This document shows, in pieces, positions 1 through 12,179 of a DNA stretch of 64,000 bases. The position numbers were made by a program, and so were the translations under genes. The stretch's first letter is position 1; every line of letters begins with the position of its first letter. The notes beneath the pieces are model-generated. The model worked only from the letters and a program-made list of their open reading frames with translations. It was not told where the DNA came from and did no database searches. Source of the stretch: Calliopsis andreniformis (lineage: Eukaryota; Arthropoda; Insecta; Hymenoptera; Andrenidae); NCBI RefSeq assembly GCF_051401765.1, contig NW_027480422.1, positions 25,500,001 through 25,564,000 of the forward strand, written 5' to 3'.

Positions 1-2640
1 ATAAAATACAATAAAAATCCAACAGTTCTTCCATGGTATAGCAGCAGTAACTGCAACCAGTGTGAAAGTACTGGTCATTTCTACATTCCGGGCAACCTAT
101 TCTTCACTCTAGGGCCTTCCTCCACCAGATTGAATAGTTAGGGCCTTAGAAGTCAACGCCAGAAGCATAAAATACAATATAAGTACAACAGATTTTCAAT
201 CGTATAAAATGAATAATAGCATACAGTGTGAAGATAATGGTCATTTCTACGTTCCGCTCAACCTAGGCTTCGCTCCAGGGCGTTGCTCCAACAGATCGAA
301 TATTTAGGGCCTAAGGAGTCAGCGCCAGAAGCGTAAAATACAATATAAATACAACAGCTTTTCCATCGTATAAAACGTATAATTGCAAACAGTGTGAAAG
401 TAATGGTCATATCTACGTTTCGGGCAATCTAGGCTTGACGTTAGGGCGTTGCTCCGCGTGACCGAAGAGGTAGGGCCATAGCAGTCAATGCCCGAAGCAT
501 AAAATACGATAAAGGTATAACAGTTTTTCCATCGTATAACAGGCATAATTGCAAACAGTGTGAAAGTAATGGACATTTCTACGTTTCAGGCAACCTAGGC
601 TCCACTCTAGGGCGTTGCTCCACCAAATCTAAAAGTTAGGGCCATAGAAGTGAATGCCAAATGCATAAAATACAGTATAAATAGATCAGTTTTTCCATTG
701 TGTAAAACGAATAATTGCAACCAGTGTTAAAGTTATGGTCATTTCTACGTTCCAGGCAACCTAGGCTTCACTATAGGGCGCTGCTGCGCCATATCGAATA
801 GCTAGGGCCTTAGAAGTCAACGCCAGAAGCATAAAATACAATATAAATACAACAGCTTTTCCATCGTATAAAATGAATAATTGCAAACAGTGTGAAAGTA
901 GTGGTCATTTCTACGTTCCAGGCAACCTAGGCTTCACTCTAGGGCGTTGCTCCACCATATCGAATAGTCAGGGCCCAAGAACTTAACGCCCGAATCGTAA
1001 AGTACAATAAAAATACAACAGCTTTTAAATCGTATAAAACGGATAATTGCAACCAGTGTGAAAGTTATGGTCACTTCTACGTTCCGAGCAACCTCAGCTT
1101 GACTCCAGGTCGTTGCTCCACCAGATCGAATAGTTAGGGCCTTAGAAGTCAACGCCCAGAGCATAAAATACAATAGAGATACAATAGTTTTTCAATCGTA
1201 TAAAACGAATAATTGCAACCAGTGTTAAAGTATTGGACATTTCTACGGTTCGGGCAACCTAAGCTTCACTCTAGGGCGTTGCTCCACCACATCGAATAGC
1301 TACGGCCTTAGAGGTCAACGCCAGAAGCATAAAATACAATATAAATACAACAGTTTTTCCATCGTATAAAACGAATAATTGCAACCAGTGTGAAAGTAAT
1401 GGTCATATCTACCTTCCGAACAATCTAGGCTTGAATCTAGGGCGTTGCTCCACCAGATCGGAGAGGTAGGGCCATAGAAGTCAACGCCAGAAGCATAAAA
1501 TACAATATAAGTACAACAGCTTTTCCATCGTATAAAATGAATAATTGAAAACAGTGTGAAAGTAATGGTCATTTCTACGCTCCGGTAATCCTAGGCTTCA
1601 CACTAGGGCGTTGCTCCACCAGATCGAATAGTTAGGACCTTAGAAATCAACGCCAGAAGCATAAAATACGATATACGTACAACAGTTTTTCCAACGTATA
1701 ACAGGAATAATTGCAAACAGTGTGAAAGCAATGGTCATTTCTACGTTCCGGGCAACCTAGGCTTCACTCTAGCTCGTTGCTCCACCAGATCGAATAGCTA
1801 GAGACTCAGAATTCAACGCCAGAAGCATTAAATACAATAAAAATCCAACAGTTTTTCCATGGTATAACAGCAGTAACTGCAACCAGTGTGAAAGTATTGG
1901 TCATTTCTACATTCCGGGCAACCTATTCTTCACTCTAGGGCGTTCCTCCACCAGATTGAATAGTTTGGGCCTTAGAAGTCAACGCCAGAAGCATAAAATG
2001 CAATATAAATACAACAGTTTTTCCACTCTATAATATGAATAATTGCAAACAGTGTGGAAGTAATGGTCATTTCTACGTTCCGGGCAACCTAGGCTTCGCT
2101 CTAGGGCGTTGCTCCACCACATCGAATAGTTAGGGCCTTAGAAGTCAACGCCTGAAGCATAAAATACAATATAAATACAACAGTTTTTCCATTCTATAAA
2201 ACGAATAATTGCAACCAGTATGAAAGTTATGGTCATTTCTACGTTCCGGGCAATCTAGGCTTCACTCTAGGGCGTTGCTCAACCACATCGAATAGTTAGG
2301 GCCTTAGAAGTCAACGCCAGAAGCACCAAATACAAAACTAATACAACAGTTTTTCCATCGTATAAAACGAATAATTGCAACAAGTATGAAAGTTATGGTC
2401 ATTTCTACGTTCCGGGCAACCTAGGCTTCACCCTAGGGCGTTGCTCCACCAGATCGAATAGTTGGGGCCTTAGGAGTCAACGGCCGAAGCATAAAATACA
2501 AAATATGTAGAACAGTTTTTCCATTGTATAAAACGAATAATTGAAACCAGTGTGAAAGTTATGGTCATTTCTACGTTCCGCGCAACCTATGCTTCACCCT
2601 AGGGCGTTGCTTCACCTGATCGAATAGTTAGGGCCTAAGA
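1..2640 (+). repeat. domain W1: satellite subfamily block
   Basis: About 16 monomers of a mixed subfamily, marked by CCATAGCAGTCAATGCC, TCAGGGCCCAAGAACTTAAC and CTTTTAAATCGTATAAAACG. Positions 300 to about 1,710 are found again in domain W2 (10,093-12,167). Positions 1-175 resemble 1,827-2,001 at an 11-monomer step (1,826 bp), sharing the rare CCTATTCTTC and CAGCAGTAACTGC. Positions 2,000-2,640 carry monomers closer to those of X and Y. No gene is present. Confidence 0.8.
300..1355 (+). repeat. W block, copy 1 (repeated at 10,093-11,148)
   Basis: About 6.4 monomers recur 9,793 bp downstream, i.e. 59 monomers minus 1 bp, with scattered substitutions only. Shared rare features include CGGGCAATCTAGGCTTGACG, CATAAAATACGATAAAGGTA and AAATAGATCAG. 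The match ends where the downstream copy has CAGCTTTTCC and this copy CAGTTTTTCC, because four extra monomers follow downstream. Matching resumes from about 1,356 at an offset of 10,457 bp (63 monomers minus 1). Confidence 0.85.
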
Positions 2641-2975
2641 AGTCATCGCCAGAGGCATAAAATACGATATATGTACAACAGTTTTTCCATCGTATAAAAC
2701 GAATAATTGCAACCAGTGTGAAAGTAATAGCCATTTCTACGTTGCGGGCATCCTAGACTTAACTCTGAGTCATTGCTACACCAGATCGAATACGTAGAGC
2801 CTTAGAAGTCAACGCCAGAAGTATAAAGTACAATCAAAATCCAACAGTTTGTCCATCGTATAGCTGGAATAATTGCAACCAGAGTGAAGATAATGGTCAT
2901 TTCTACGTTTCGGGCGACCTAGGCTCCACCCTAGGGCGTTGCTCCACCAGATGGAATAGCTAGGGACTTAGAAGT
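2641..2975 (+). repeat. X-type cassette of ordered monomer variants, first example
   Basis: Variant half-monomers occur in a fixed order: CGATATATGTACAACAG, then GCATCCTAGACTTAACTC, then AAAGTACAATCAAAATCC with GTTTGTCCATCGTATAGCTG, then TCGGGCGACCTAGGCTCC. The same order recurs around 4.3, 5.65, 7.3, 8.65, 9.3, 24.9, 36.2, 38.5 and 40.35 kb, and in diverged form around 24.3, 43.5, 44.4, 46.9 and 53.7 kb. It is a useful marker of X-type sequence. Confidence 0.8.
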
Positions 2976-3058
2976 CAATGCCAGAAGCATAAAATACAAA
3001 ATAAATACAACAGTTTTTCCATCGTATAACAAGAATAATTGCAACCAGTGTGAAAGTA

Positions 3059-6046
3059 ATGGTCATTTCTACATTCCGGGCAACCTAGTCTTGACTCTAG
3101 GGCGTTGCTCCACCGGATCGAATAGTTAGGGCCTAAGAAGTCAACGCCAGAAGCATAAAATACAACATAAGAACAGCAGTTTTTCCATCGTATAACAGGA
3201 ATAATTGCAACCAGTGTGAAAGTACAGGTCATTTTTACGTTCCGGGCAACCTAGGCTTCGCTCAAGGGCGTTGCTCCACCACATCGAATAGTTAGGGCCT
3301 TAGAAGTCAACGCCTGAAGCATAAAATACAATAAAAATACAACATTTTTTTCATCGTATAACAGGAATAATTGCAACCAGTCTGAAAGATATGGTCATTT
3401 CTACGTTCCGGGCAACCTAGGCTTCACTCTAGGGCGTTGGTCCTCCACATCTAACTGTTAGGGCCTAAGAAGTCAACGCCAGAAGCACCAAATACAATAT
3501 AAATACAACAGTTTTTCCATCGTATAAAACGAATAATTGCAACCAGTATGAAAGTTATGGTCATTTCTACGTTCCGGGCAAAATAGGCTTCACCCTAGGG
3601 CGTTGCTCCACCACATCGAATAGCTACGGCCTTAGCAGTCAACGCCAGAGGCATAAAATACAAAATAAATACAACAGTTTTTCCATCGTATAAGAAGAAT
3701 AATTGCAACCAGTGTGAAAGTGATGGTCATTTCTATATCCCGGGCGACCTAGGCTACACTCTAGGGCGTTGCTCCACCAGATCGAATAGTTAGGGCTTAA
3801 GAAGTCGACGCCAGAAGCATAAAATACAATATGAATACAACAGTTTTTCACTTGTATAACAGGAATTATTGCAACCAGTGTGAAAGCTATGGACATTTCT
3901 ACGTTCCGGGCAACCTAGGCTTCACTCTAGGACGTTGCTCCACAACATCGAATAGTTAGGGCCTTGGAAGTCAATGCCAGAAGCATAAAATGCAATATAA
4001 ATACAACAGTTTTTCCATCGTATAAAACGAATAATTGCAACCAGTATGAAAGCTATGGTCATTTCTACGTTCCGGGCAATCTAGGCTTCACTCTAGGGCG
4101 TTGCTCAACCATATCGAATAGCTAGGGCCTTAGAAGTCAATGCCAGAAGCATAAAATACAATATAAATACAACAGTTTTTCCATCGTATAACAGGAATAA
4201 TTGCAACCAGTGTGAAAGTACAGGTCATTTTTACGTTCCGGGCAACCTAGGCTTCACCCCAGGGCGTTGCTCCACCTGATCGAATAGTTAGGGCCTAAGA
4301 AGTCAACGCCAGGAGCATAAAATACGATATATGTACAACAGTTTTTCCATCGTATAAAACGAATAATTGCAACCAGTGTGAAATTCATAGCCGTTTCTAC
4401 GTTGCGCTCATCCTAGACTTAACTCTGAGGCATTGCTACACCAGATCGAATACATAGGGCCTTAGAAGTCAACGCCAGAGGTATAAAGTACAAGCAAAAT
4501 CCACCAGTTTGTCCATCGTATAGCTGGAATAATTGCAACCAGAGTGAAGGTAATGGTCATTTCTACGTTTCGGGCGACCTAGGCTCTACTCTAGGGCATT
4601 GCTCCACCACATCGAATAGCTACGGCCTTAGCAGTCAACGCCAGAGGCATAAAATACAAAATAAATACAACAGTTTTTCCATCGTATAACAAGAATAATT
4701 GCAACCAGTGTGAAATTCATAGCCATTTCTACGTTGCGGGCATCCTAGACTTAACTCTGAGGCATTGCTACACCAGATCGAATACATAGGGCCTTAGAAG
4801 TCATCGCCAGAGGTATAAAGTACAAGCAAAATCCAACAGTTTGTCCATCGTATAGCTGGAATAATTGCAACCAGAGTGAAAGTAATGGTCATTTCTACGT
4901 TTCGGGCGACCTAGGCTCCACTCTAGGGCATTGCTCCAACAGATGGAATAGCTAGGGCCTTAGAAGTCAATGCCAGAAGCATAAAATAGAAAATAAATAC
5001 AACAGTTTTTCCATCGTATAACAAGAATAATTGCAACCAGTGTGAAAGTGATGGTCATTTCTACATTCCGGGCAACCTAGGCTTGACTCTAGGGCGTTGC
5101 TCCACCGGATCGAATAGTTAGGGCCTAAGAAGTCAACGCCAGAAGCACCAAATACAAAATTAATACAACAGTTTTTCCATCGTATAAAACGAATAATTGC
5201 AAGCAGTGTGAAAGTACAGGTCATTTTTACGTTCCGGGCAACCTAGGCTTCGCTCAAGGGCGTTGCTCCAACACATCGAATAGTTAGGGCCTTAGAAGTC
5301 AACACCTGTGGCATAAAATGCAATAAAAATACAACATTTTTTTCATCGTATAACAGGAATAATTGCAACCAATCTGAAAGATATGGTCATTTCTACGTTC
5401 CGTGCAACCTAGGCTTCACTCTAGGGCGTTGGCCCTCCACATCTAACAGTTAGGGCCTAAGAAGTCAACGCCAGAAGCACCAAATACAAAATAAATACAA
5501 CAGTTTTTCCATCGTATAAAACGATTAATTGCAACCAGTATAAAAGTTTTGGTCATTTCTGCGTTCCGGGCAACCTAGGCTTCACCCTAGGGCGCTGCAC
5601 CACCTGATCGAATAGTTAGGGCCCAAGAAGTCAACGCCAGAAGCATAAAATACGATATATGTACAACAGTTTTACCATCGTATAAAATGAATAATCGCAA
5701 ACCGTGTGAAAGTAATATCCATTTCTACGTTGCGGGCATCCTAGACTTAACTCTGAGGCATTGCTACACCAGATCGAATACATAGGGCCTTAGAAGTCAA
5801 CACCAGAAGTATAAAGTACAGTAAAAATCCAACAGTTTGTCCATCGTATAGCTGGAATAATTGCAACCACAGTGAAAGTAATGGTCATTTCTACACTTCG
5901 GGCGACCTAGGCTCCGCTCTAGGGCGTTGCTCCACCAGATGGAATAGCTAGGGCCTTAGAAGTGAATGCCAGAAGCATAAAATACAAAATAAATACAACA
6001 GTTTTTCCATCGTATAACAAGAATAATTGCAACAAGTGTGAAAGTG
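3059..6046 (+). repeat. 18-monomer higher-order repeat, copy 1 (2,988 bp)
   Basis: Exactly 18 x 166 bp. The following 2,988 bp repeat it with no difference at any of the many points I compared across the unit. Rare shared variants include CTAGTCTTGACTCTAGGG, GAAGTCGACGCC, ATTTCTATATCCCGGGCG, AACACCTGTGGC and GGTCATTTCTGCGTTCC. The left boundary is set by the last difference before the identity, GTAATGG at 3,058 against GTGATGG at 6,046. Monomers inside the unit differ clearly from each other, so the unit of recent amplification is the 18-mer, not the monomer. Confidence 0.92.
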
Positions 6047-9034
6047 ATGGTCATTTCTACATTCCGGGCAACCTAGTCTTGACTCTAGGGCGTTGCTCCA
6101 CCGGATCGAATAGTTAGGGCCTAAGAAGTCAACGCCAGAAGCATAAAATACAACATAAGAACAGCAGTTTTTCCATCGTATAACAGGAATAATTGCAACC
6201 AGTGTGAAAGTACAGGTCATTTTTACGTTCCGGGCAACCTAGGCTTCGCTCAAGGGCGTTGCTCCACCACATCGAATAGTTAGGGCCTTAGAAGTCAACG
6301 CCTGAAGCATAAAATACAATAAAAATACAACATTTTTTTCATCGTATAACAGGAATAATTGCAACCAGTCTGAAAGATATGGTCATTTCTACGTTCCGGG
6401 CAACCTAGGCTTCACTCTAGGGCGTTGGTCCTCCACATCTAACTGTTAGGGCCTAAGAAGTCAACGCCAGAAGCACCAAATACAATATAAATACAACAGT
6501 TTTTCCATCGTATAAAACGAATAATTGCAACCAGTATGAAAGTTATGGTCATTTCTACGTTCCGGGCAAAATAGGCTTCACCCTAGGGCGTTGCTCCACC
6601 ACATCGAATAGCTACGGCCTTAGCAGTCAACGCCAGAGGCATAAAATACAAAATAAATACAACAGTTTTTCCATCGTATAAGAAGAATAATTGCAACCAG
6701 TGTGAAAGTGATGGTCATTTCTATATCCCGGGCGACCTAGGCTACACTCTAGGGCGTTGCTCCACCAGATCGAATAGTTAGGGCTTAAGAAGTCGACGCC
6801 AGAAGCATAAAATACAATATGAATACAACAGTTTTTCACTTGTATAACAGGAATTATTGCAACCAGTGTGAAAGCTATGGACATTTCTACGTTCCGGGCA
6901 ACCTAGGCTTCACTCTAGGACGTTGCTCCACAACATCGAATAGTTAGGGCCTTGGAAGTCAATGCCAGAAGCATAAAATGCAATATAAATACAACAGTTT
7001 TTCCATCGTATAAAACGAATAATTGCAACCAGTATGAAAGCTATGGTCATTTCTACGTTCCGGGCAATCTAGGCTTCACTCTAGGGCGTTGCTCAACCAT
7101 ATCGAATAGCTAGGGCCTTAGAAGTCAATGCCAGAAGCATAAAATACAATATAAATACAACAGTTTTTCCATCGTATAACAGGAATAATTGCAACCAGTG
7201 TGAAAGTACAGGTCATTTTTACGTTCCGGGCAACCTAGGCTTCACCCCAGGGCGTTGCTCCACCTGATCGAATAGTTAGGGCCTAAGAAGTCAACGCCAG
7301 GAGCATAAAATACGATATATGTACAACAGTTTTTCCATCGTATAAAACGAATAATTGCAACCAGTGTGAAATTCATAGCCGTTTCTACGTTGCGCTCATC
7401 CTAGACTTAACTCTGAGGCATTGCTACACCAGATCGAATACATAGGGCCTTAGAAGTCAACGCCAGAGGTATAAAGTACAAGCAAAATCCACCAGTTTGT
7501 CCATCGTATAGCTGGAATAATTGCAACCAGAGTGAAGGTAATGGTCATTTCTACGTTTCGGGCGACCTAGGCTCTACTCTAGGGCATTGCTCCACCACAT
7601 CGAATAGCTACGGCCTTAGCAGTCAACGCCAGAGGCATAAAATACAAAATAAATACAACAGTTTTTCCATCGTATAACAAGAATAATTGCAACCAGTGTG
7701 AAATTCATAGCCATTTCTACGTTGCGGGCATCCTAGACTTAACTCTGAGGCATTGCTACACCAGATCGAATACATAGGGCCTTAGAAGTCATCGCCAGAG
7801 GTATAAAGTACAAGCAAAATCCAACAGTTTGTCCATCGTATAGCTGGAATAATTGCAACCAGAGTGAAAGTAATGGTCATTTCTACGTTTCGGGCGACCT
7901 AGGCTCCACTCTAGGGCATTGCTCCAACAGATGGAATAGCTAGGGCCTTAGAAGTCAATGCCAGAAGCATAAAATAGAAAATAAATACAACAGTTTTTCC
8001 ATCGTATAACAAGAATAATTGCAACCAGTGTGAAAGTGATGGTCATTTCTACATTCCGGGCAACCTAGGCTTGACTCTAGGGCGTTGCTCCACCGGATCG
8101 AATAGTTAGGGCCTAAGAAGTCAACGCCAGAAGCACCAAATACAAAATTAATACAACAGTTTTTCCATCGTATAAAACGAATAATTGCAAGCAGTGTGAA
8201 AGTACAGGTCATTTTTACGTTCCGGGCAACCTAGGCTTCGCTCAAGGGCGTTGCTCCAACACATCGAATAGTTAGGGCCTTAGAAGTCAACACCTGTGGC
8301 ATAAAATGCAATAAAAATACAACATTTTTTTCATCGTATAACAGGAATAATTGCAACCAATCTGAAAGATATGGTCATTTCTACGTTCCGTGCAACCTAG
8401 GCTTCACTCTAGGGCGTTGGCCCTCCACATCTAACAGTTAGGGCCTAAGAAGTCAACGCCAGAAGCACCAAATACAAAATAAATACAACAGTTTTTCCAT
8501 CGTATAAAACGATTAATTGCAACCAGTATAAAAGTTTTGGTCATTTCTGCGTTCCGGGCAACCTAGGCTTCACCCTAGGGCGCTGCACCACCTGATCGAA
8601 TAGTTAGGGCCCAAGAAGTCAACGCCAGAAGCATAAAATACGATATATGTACAACAGTTTTACCATCGTATAAAATGAATAATCGCAAACCGTGTGAAAG
8701 TAATATCCATTTCTACGTTGCGGGCATCCTAGACTTAACTCTGAGGCATTGCTACACCAGATCGAATACATAGGGCCTTAGAAGTCAACACCAGAAGTAT
8801 AAAGTACAGTAAAAATCCAACAGTTTGTCCATCGTATAGCTGGAATAATTGCAACCACAGTGAAAGTAATGGTCATTTCTACACTTCGGGCGACCTAGGC
8901 TCCGCTCTAGGGCGTTGCTCCACCAGATGGAATAGCTAGGGCCTTAGAAGTGAATGCCAGAAGCATAAAATACAAAATAAATACAACAGTTTTTCCATCG
9001 TATAACAAGAATAATTGCAACAAGTGTGAAAGTG
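6047..9034 (+). repeat. 18-monomer higher-order repeat, copy 2 (2,988 bp)
   Basis: Tandem copy of 3,059-6,046, in the same register and orientation. Identity runs on to about 9,062, where this copy continues with CCTAGGCTTGACTCTATGG while the start of copy 1 has CCTAGTCTTGACTCTAGGG. The lack of visible differences implies a recent event, or an assembly artefact. Confidence 0.92.
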
Positions 9035-9960
9035 ATGGTCATTTCTACATTCCGGGCAACCTAGGCTTGACTCTATGGCGTTGTTCCGCCAGAGCGATTA
9101 GCTAGGGTCTAAGAAGTCAACGCCTGAAGCATAAAATACAATATAAATAAAACAGTTTTTCCATCGCATAAAACGAATAATTGCATCCAGTATGAAAGTT
9201 ATGGTCATTTCTACGTTCCGGGCAACCTAGGCTTCCCCTAGGGCGTTGCTTCACCTGATCGAATAGTTAGGGCCTAAGAAGTCAACGCCAGGAGCATAAA
9301 ATACGATATATGTACAACAGTTTTTCCATCGTATAAAACGAATAATTGCAACCAGTGTGAAATTCATAGACATTTCTACGTTGCGGGCATCCTAGACTTA
9401 ACTCTGAGGCACTGCTACACCAGATCGAATACATAGGGCCTTAGAAGTCAACGTCAGAGGTATAAAGTACAATCAAAATCCAACAGTTTGTCCATCGTAT
9501 AGCTGGAATAATTGCAACCAGAGTGAAAGTAATGGTCATTTCTACGTTTCGGGCGACCTAGGCTCCACTCTAGGGCATTGCTCCAACAGATGGAATAGCT
9601 AGGGCCTTAGAAGTCAATGTCAGAAGCATAAAATACAAGATAAATACAACAGTTTTTCCATCGTATAACAAGAATAATTGCAACCAGTGTGAAAGTGATG
9701 GTCATTTCTACATTCCGGGCAACCTAGGCTTGACTCTAGGGCGTTGCTCCACCGGATCGAATAGTTAGGGCCTAAGAAGTCAACGCCAGAAGCACCAAAT
9801 ACAAAATTAATACAACAGTTTTTCCATCGTATAAAACGGATAATTGCAACCAGTGTGAAAGTACAGGTCATTTCTACGTTCCGCGCAACCTAGGCTTTAC
9901 CCTAGGGCGTTGCTTCACCTGATCGAATAGTTAGGGCCTAAGAAGTCATCGCCAGAGGCA
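9035..9960 (+). repeat. partial, rearranged X-type copy
   Basis: About 5.6 monomers resembling parts of the 18-mer but in a shortened order. Positions 9,345-9,860 match about 7,686-8,201, ten monomers minus 1 bp upstream, sharing CTCCAACAGATGG and GAAATTCATAG. A 1-bp deletion at about 9,237 (GGCTTCCCCTAGGG) shifts the register of all later monomers. It looks like a truncated third copy of the 18-mer. Confidence 0.75.
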
Positions 9961-12167
9961 TAAAATACGATATATGTACAACAGTTTTTCCATCGTATAA
10001 CAGGAACAATTGCAACCAGTGTGAAAGTACTGGTCATTTCTACGTTCCGGGCAACCTAGGATTCGCTCTAGGGCGATGCTCCATCAGATCGAATATATAG
10101 GGCCTAAGGAGTCAGCCCCAGAAGCGTAAAATACAATATAAATACAACAGCTTTTCCATCGTATAAAACGTACAATTGCCAACAGTGTGAAAGTAATGGT
10201 CATATCTACGTTTCGGGCAATCTAGGCTTGACGTTAGGGCGTTGCTCCGCCTGACCGAAGAGGTAGGGCCATAGCAGTCAATGCCCGAAGCATAAAATAC
10301 GATAAAGGTATAACAGTCTTTCCATCGTATAACAGGAATAATTGCAAACAGTGTGAAAGTAATGGACATTTCTACGTTTCAGGCAACCTAGGCTCCACTC
10401 TAGGGCGTTGCTCCACCAAATCTAAAAGTTAGGGCCATAGAAGTGAATGCCAAATGCATAAAATACAGTATAAATAGATCAGTTTTTCCATTGTGTAAAA
10501 CGAATAATTGCAACCAGTGTGAAAGTTATGGTCATTTCTACGTTCCGGGCAACATAGGCTTCACTATAGGGCGCTGCTGCGCCATATTGAATAGCTAGGG
10601 CCTTAGAAGTCAACGCCAGAAGCATAAAATACAATATAAATACAACAGCTTTTCCATCGTATAAAATGAATAATTGCAAACAGTGTGAAAGTAGTGGTCA
10701 TTTCTACGTTCCGGGCAACCTAGGCTTCACTCTAGGGCGTTGCTCCACCATATCGAATAGTCAGGGCCCAAGAACTTAACGCCCGAATCGTAAAGTACAA
10801 TAAAAATACAACAGCTTTTAAATCGTATAAAACGGATAATTGCAACCAGTGTGAAAGTTATGGTCATTTCTACGTTCCGAGCAACCTCAGCTTGACTCCA
10901 GGTCGTTGCTCCACCAGATCGAATAGTTAGGGCCTTAGAAGTCAACGCCCAGAGCATAAAATACAATAGAGATACAATAGTTTTTCAATCGTATAAAACG
11001 AATAATTGCAACCAGTGTGAAAGTATTGGACATTTCTACGGTTCGGGCAACCTAAGCTTCACTCTAGGGCGTTGCTCCACCACATCGAATAGCTACGGCC
11101 TTAGAGGTCAACGCCAGAAGCATAAAATACAATATAAATACAACAGCTTTTCCATCGTATAAAATGAACAATTGCCAACAGTGTGAAAATAATGGTCATT
11201 TCTACGTTCCGGGCAACCTAGGCTTCACTCTAGGGCGTTGCTCCAACAGATCGAATAGTTAGGGCCCAAGAAGTTAACGCCAGAAGCATAAAGTACAATA
11301 AAGATACAACAGCTTTTCCATCGTATAAAAGGGATAATTGCAACCAGTGTGAAAGTTATGGTCATTTCTACGTTCCTGGCAACCTAGGCTTGACTCTAGG
11401 GCGGTGCTCCACCAGACCGAACAGTTAGGGCCTTAGAAGTCAACCCCCGAAGCATAAAATACAATATAAATACAACAGTTCTTCCATCGTATAACAGGAA
11501 TAATTGCAAACAGTGTGAAGGTAATGGTCATTTCTACGCTCCCGTCAACCTAGGCTTCACTCTAGGGCGTTGCTCCACCACATCGAATAGTTAGGGCCTT
11601 AAAAGTCAACGCCAGAAGCATAAAATACAATATAAATACAACAGTTTTTCCATCGTATAACGGGAATAATTGCAACCAGTGTGAAAGTCATGGTCATTTC
11701 CACGTTCCGGGCCACCTAGGCTTCACTCTGGGGCGTTGGTCCACCAGATCCAATAGTTAGGGCCTAAGAAGTCAACGCCAGAAGCACCAAATACAAAATA
11801 AATACAACTGTTTTTCCATCGTATAAAACGAATAATTGCAACCAGTGTGAAAGTAATGGTCATATCTACCTTCCGAACAATCTAGGCTTGAATCTAGGGC
11901 GTTGCTCCACCAGATCGGAGAGGTAGGGCCATAGAAGTCAACGCCAGAAGCATAAAATACAATATAAGTACAACAGCTTTTCCATCGTATAAAATGAATA
12001 ATTGAAAACAGTGTGAAAGTAATGGTCATTTCTACGCTCCGGTAATCCTAGGCTTCACACTAGGGCGTTGCTCCACCAGATCGAATAGTTAGGACCTTAG
12101 AAATCAACGCCAGAAGCATAAAATACGATATACGTACAACAGTTTTTCCAACGTATAACAGGAATAA
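9961..12167 (+). repeat. domain W2: second copy of the W block with an internal insertion
   Basis: 10,093-11,148 copies 300-1,355. Then 11,149-11,812 (664 bp, exactly four monomers) has no counterpart in W1. From 11,813 to about 12,167 the sequence again follows 1,356-1,710, including CATATCTACCTTCCGAAC and GTAATCCTAGGCTTCACAC. The divergence between W1 and W2 is low but visible, so this duplication looks older than the 18-mer duplication it flanks. Confidence 0.85.
11149..11812 (+). repeat. four-monomer insertion within W2
   Basis: Exactly 664 bp present in W2 but not at the corresponding point of W1 (about 1,355). It consists of ordinary satellite monomers with variants such as CGTTCCTGGCAACC and CTCCCGTCAACC. 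Either four monomers were gained here or lost in W1; the whole-monomer length fits unequal exchange in register. Confidence 0.75.
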
Positions 12168-12179
12168 TAGCAAACAGTG

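Noticed and set aside
2881..2940. CENP-B box-like string in the TTTCGGGCGACCTAGG variant
   Set aside because: TTCG and the central A fit the core pattern but the required CGGG end reads TAGG. Only one subfamily has it; the consensus has TTCC. Not a credible CENP-B box.
2975..8212. Recurrent minus-strand open frames of about 85 codons (also at 319-576, 20,899-21,156, 25,211-25,634 and elsewhere)
   Set aside because: They are stop-free readings across about one and a half satellite monomers. The 166-bp period shifts the frame each monomer, starts and stops fall in repeat boxes, and there is no domain or non-repeat context.
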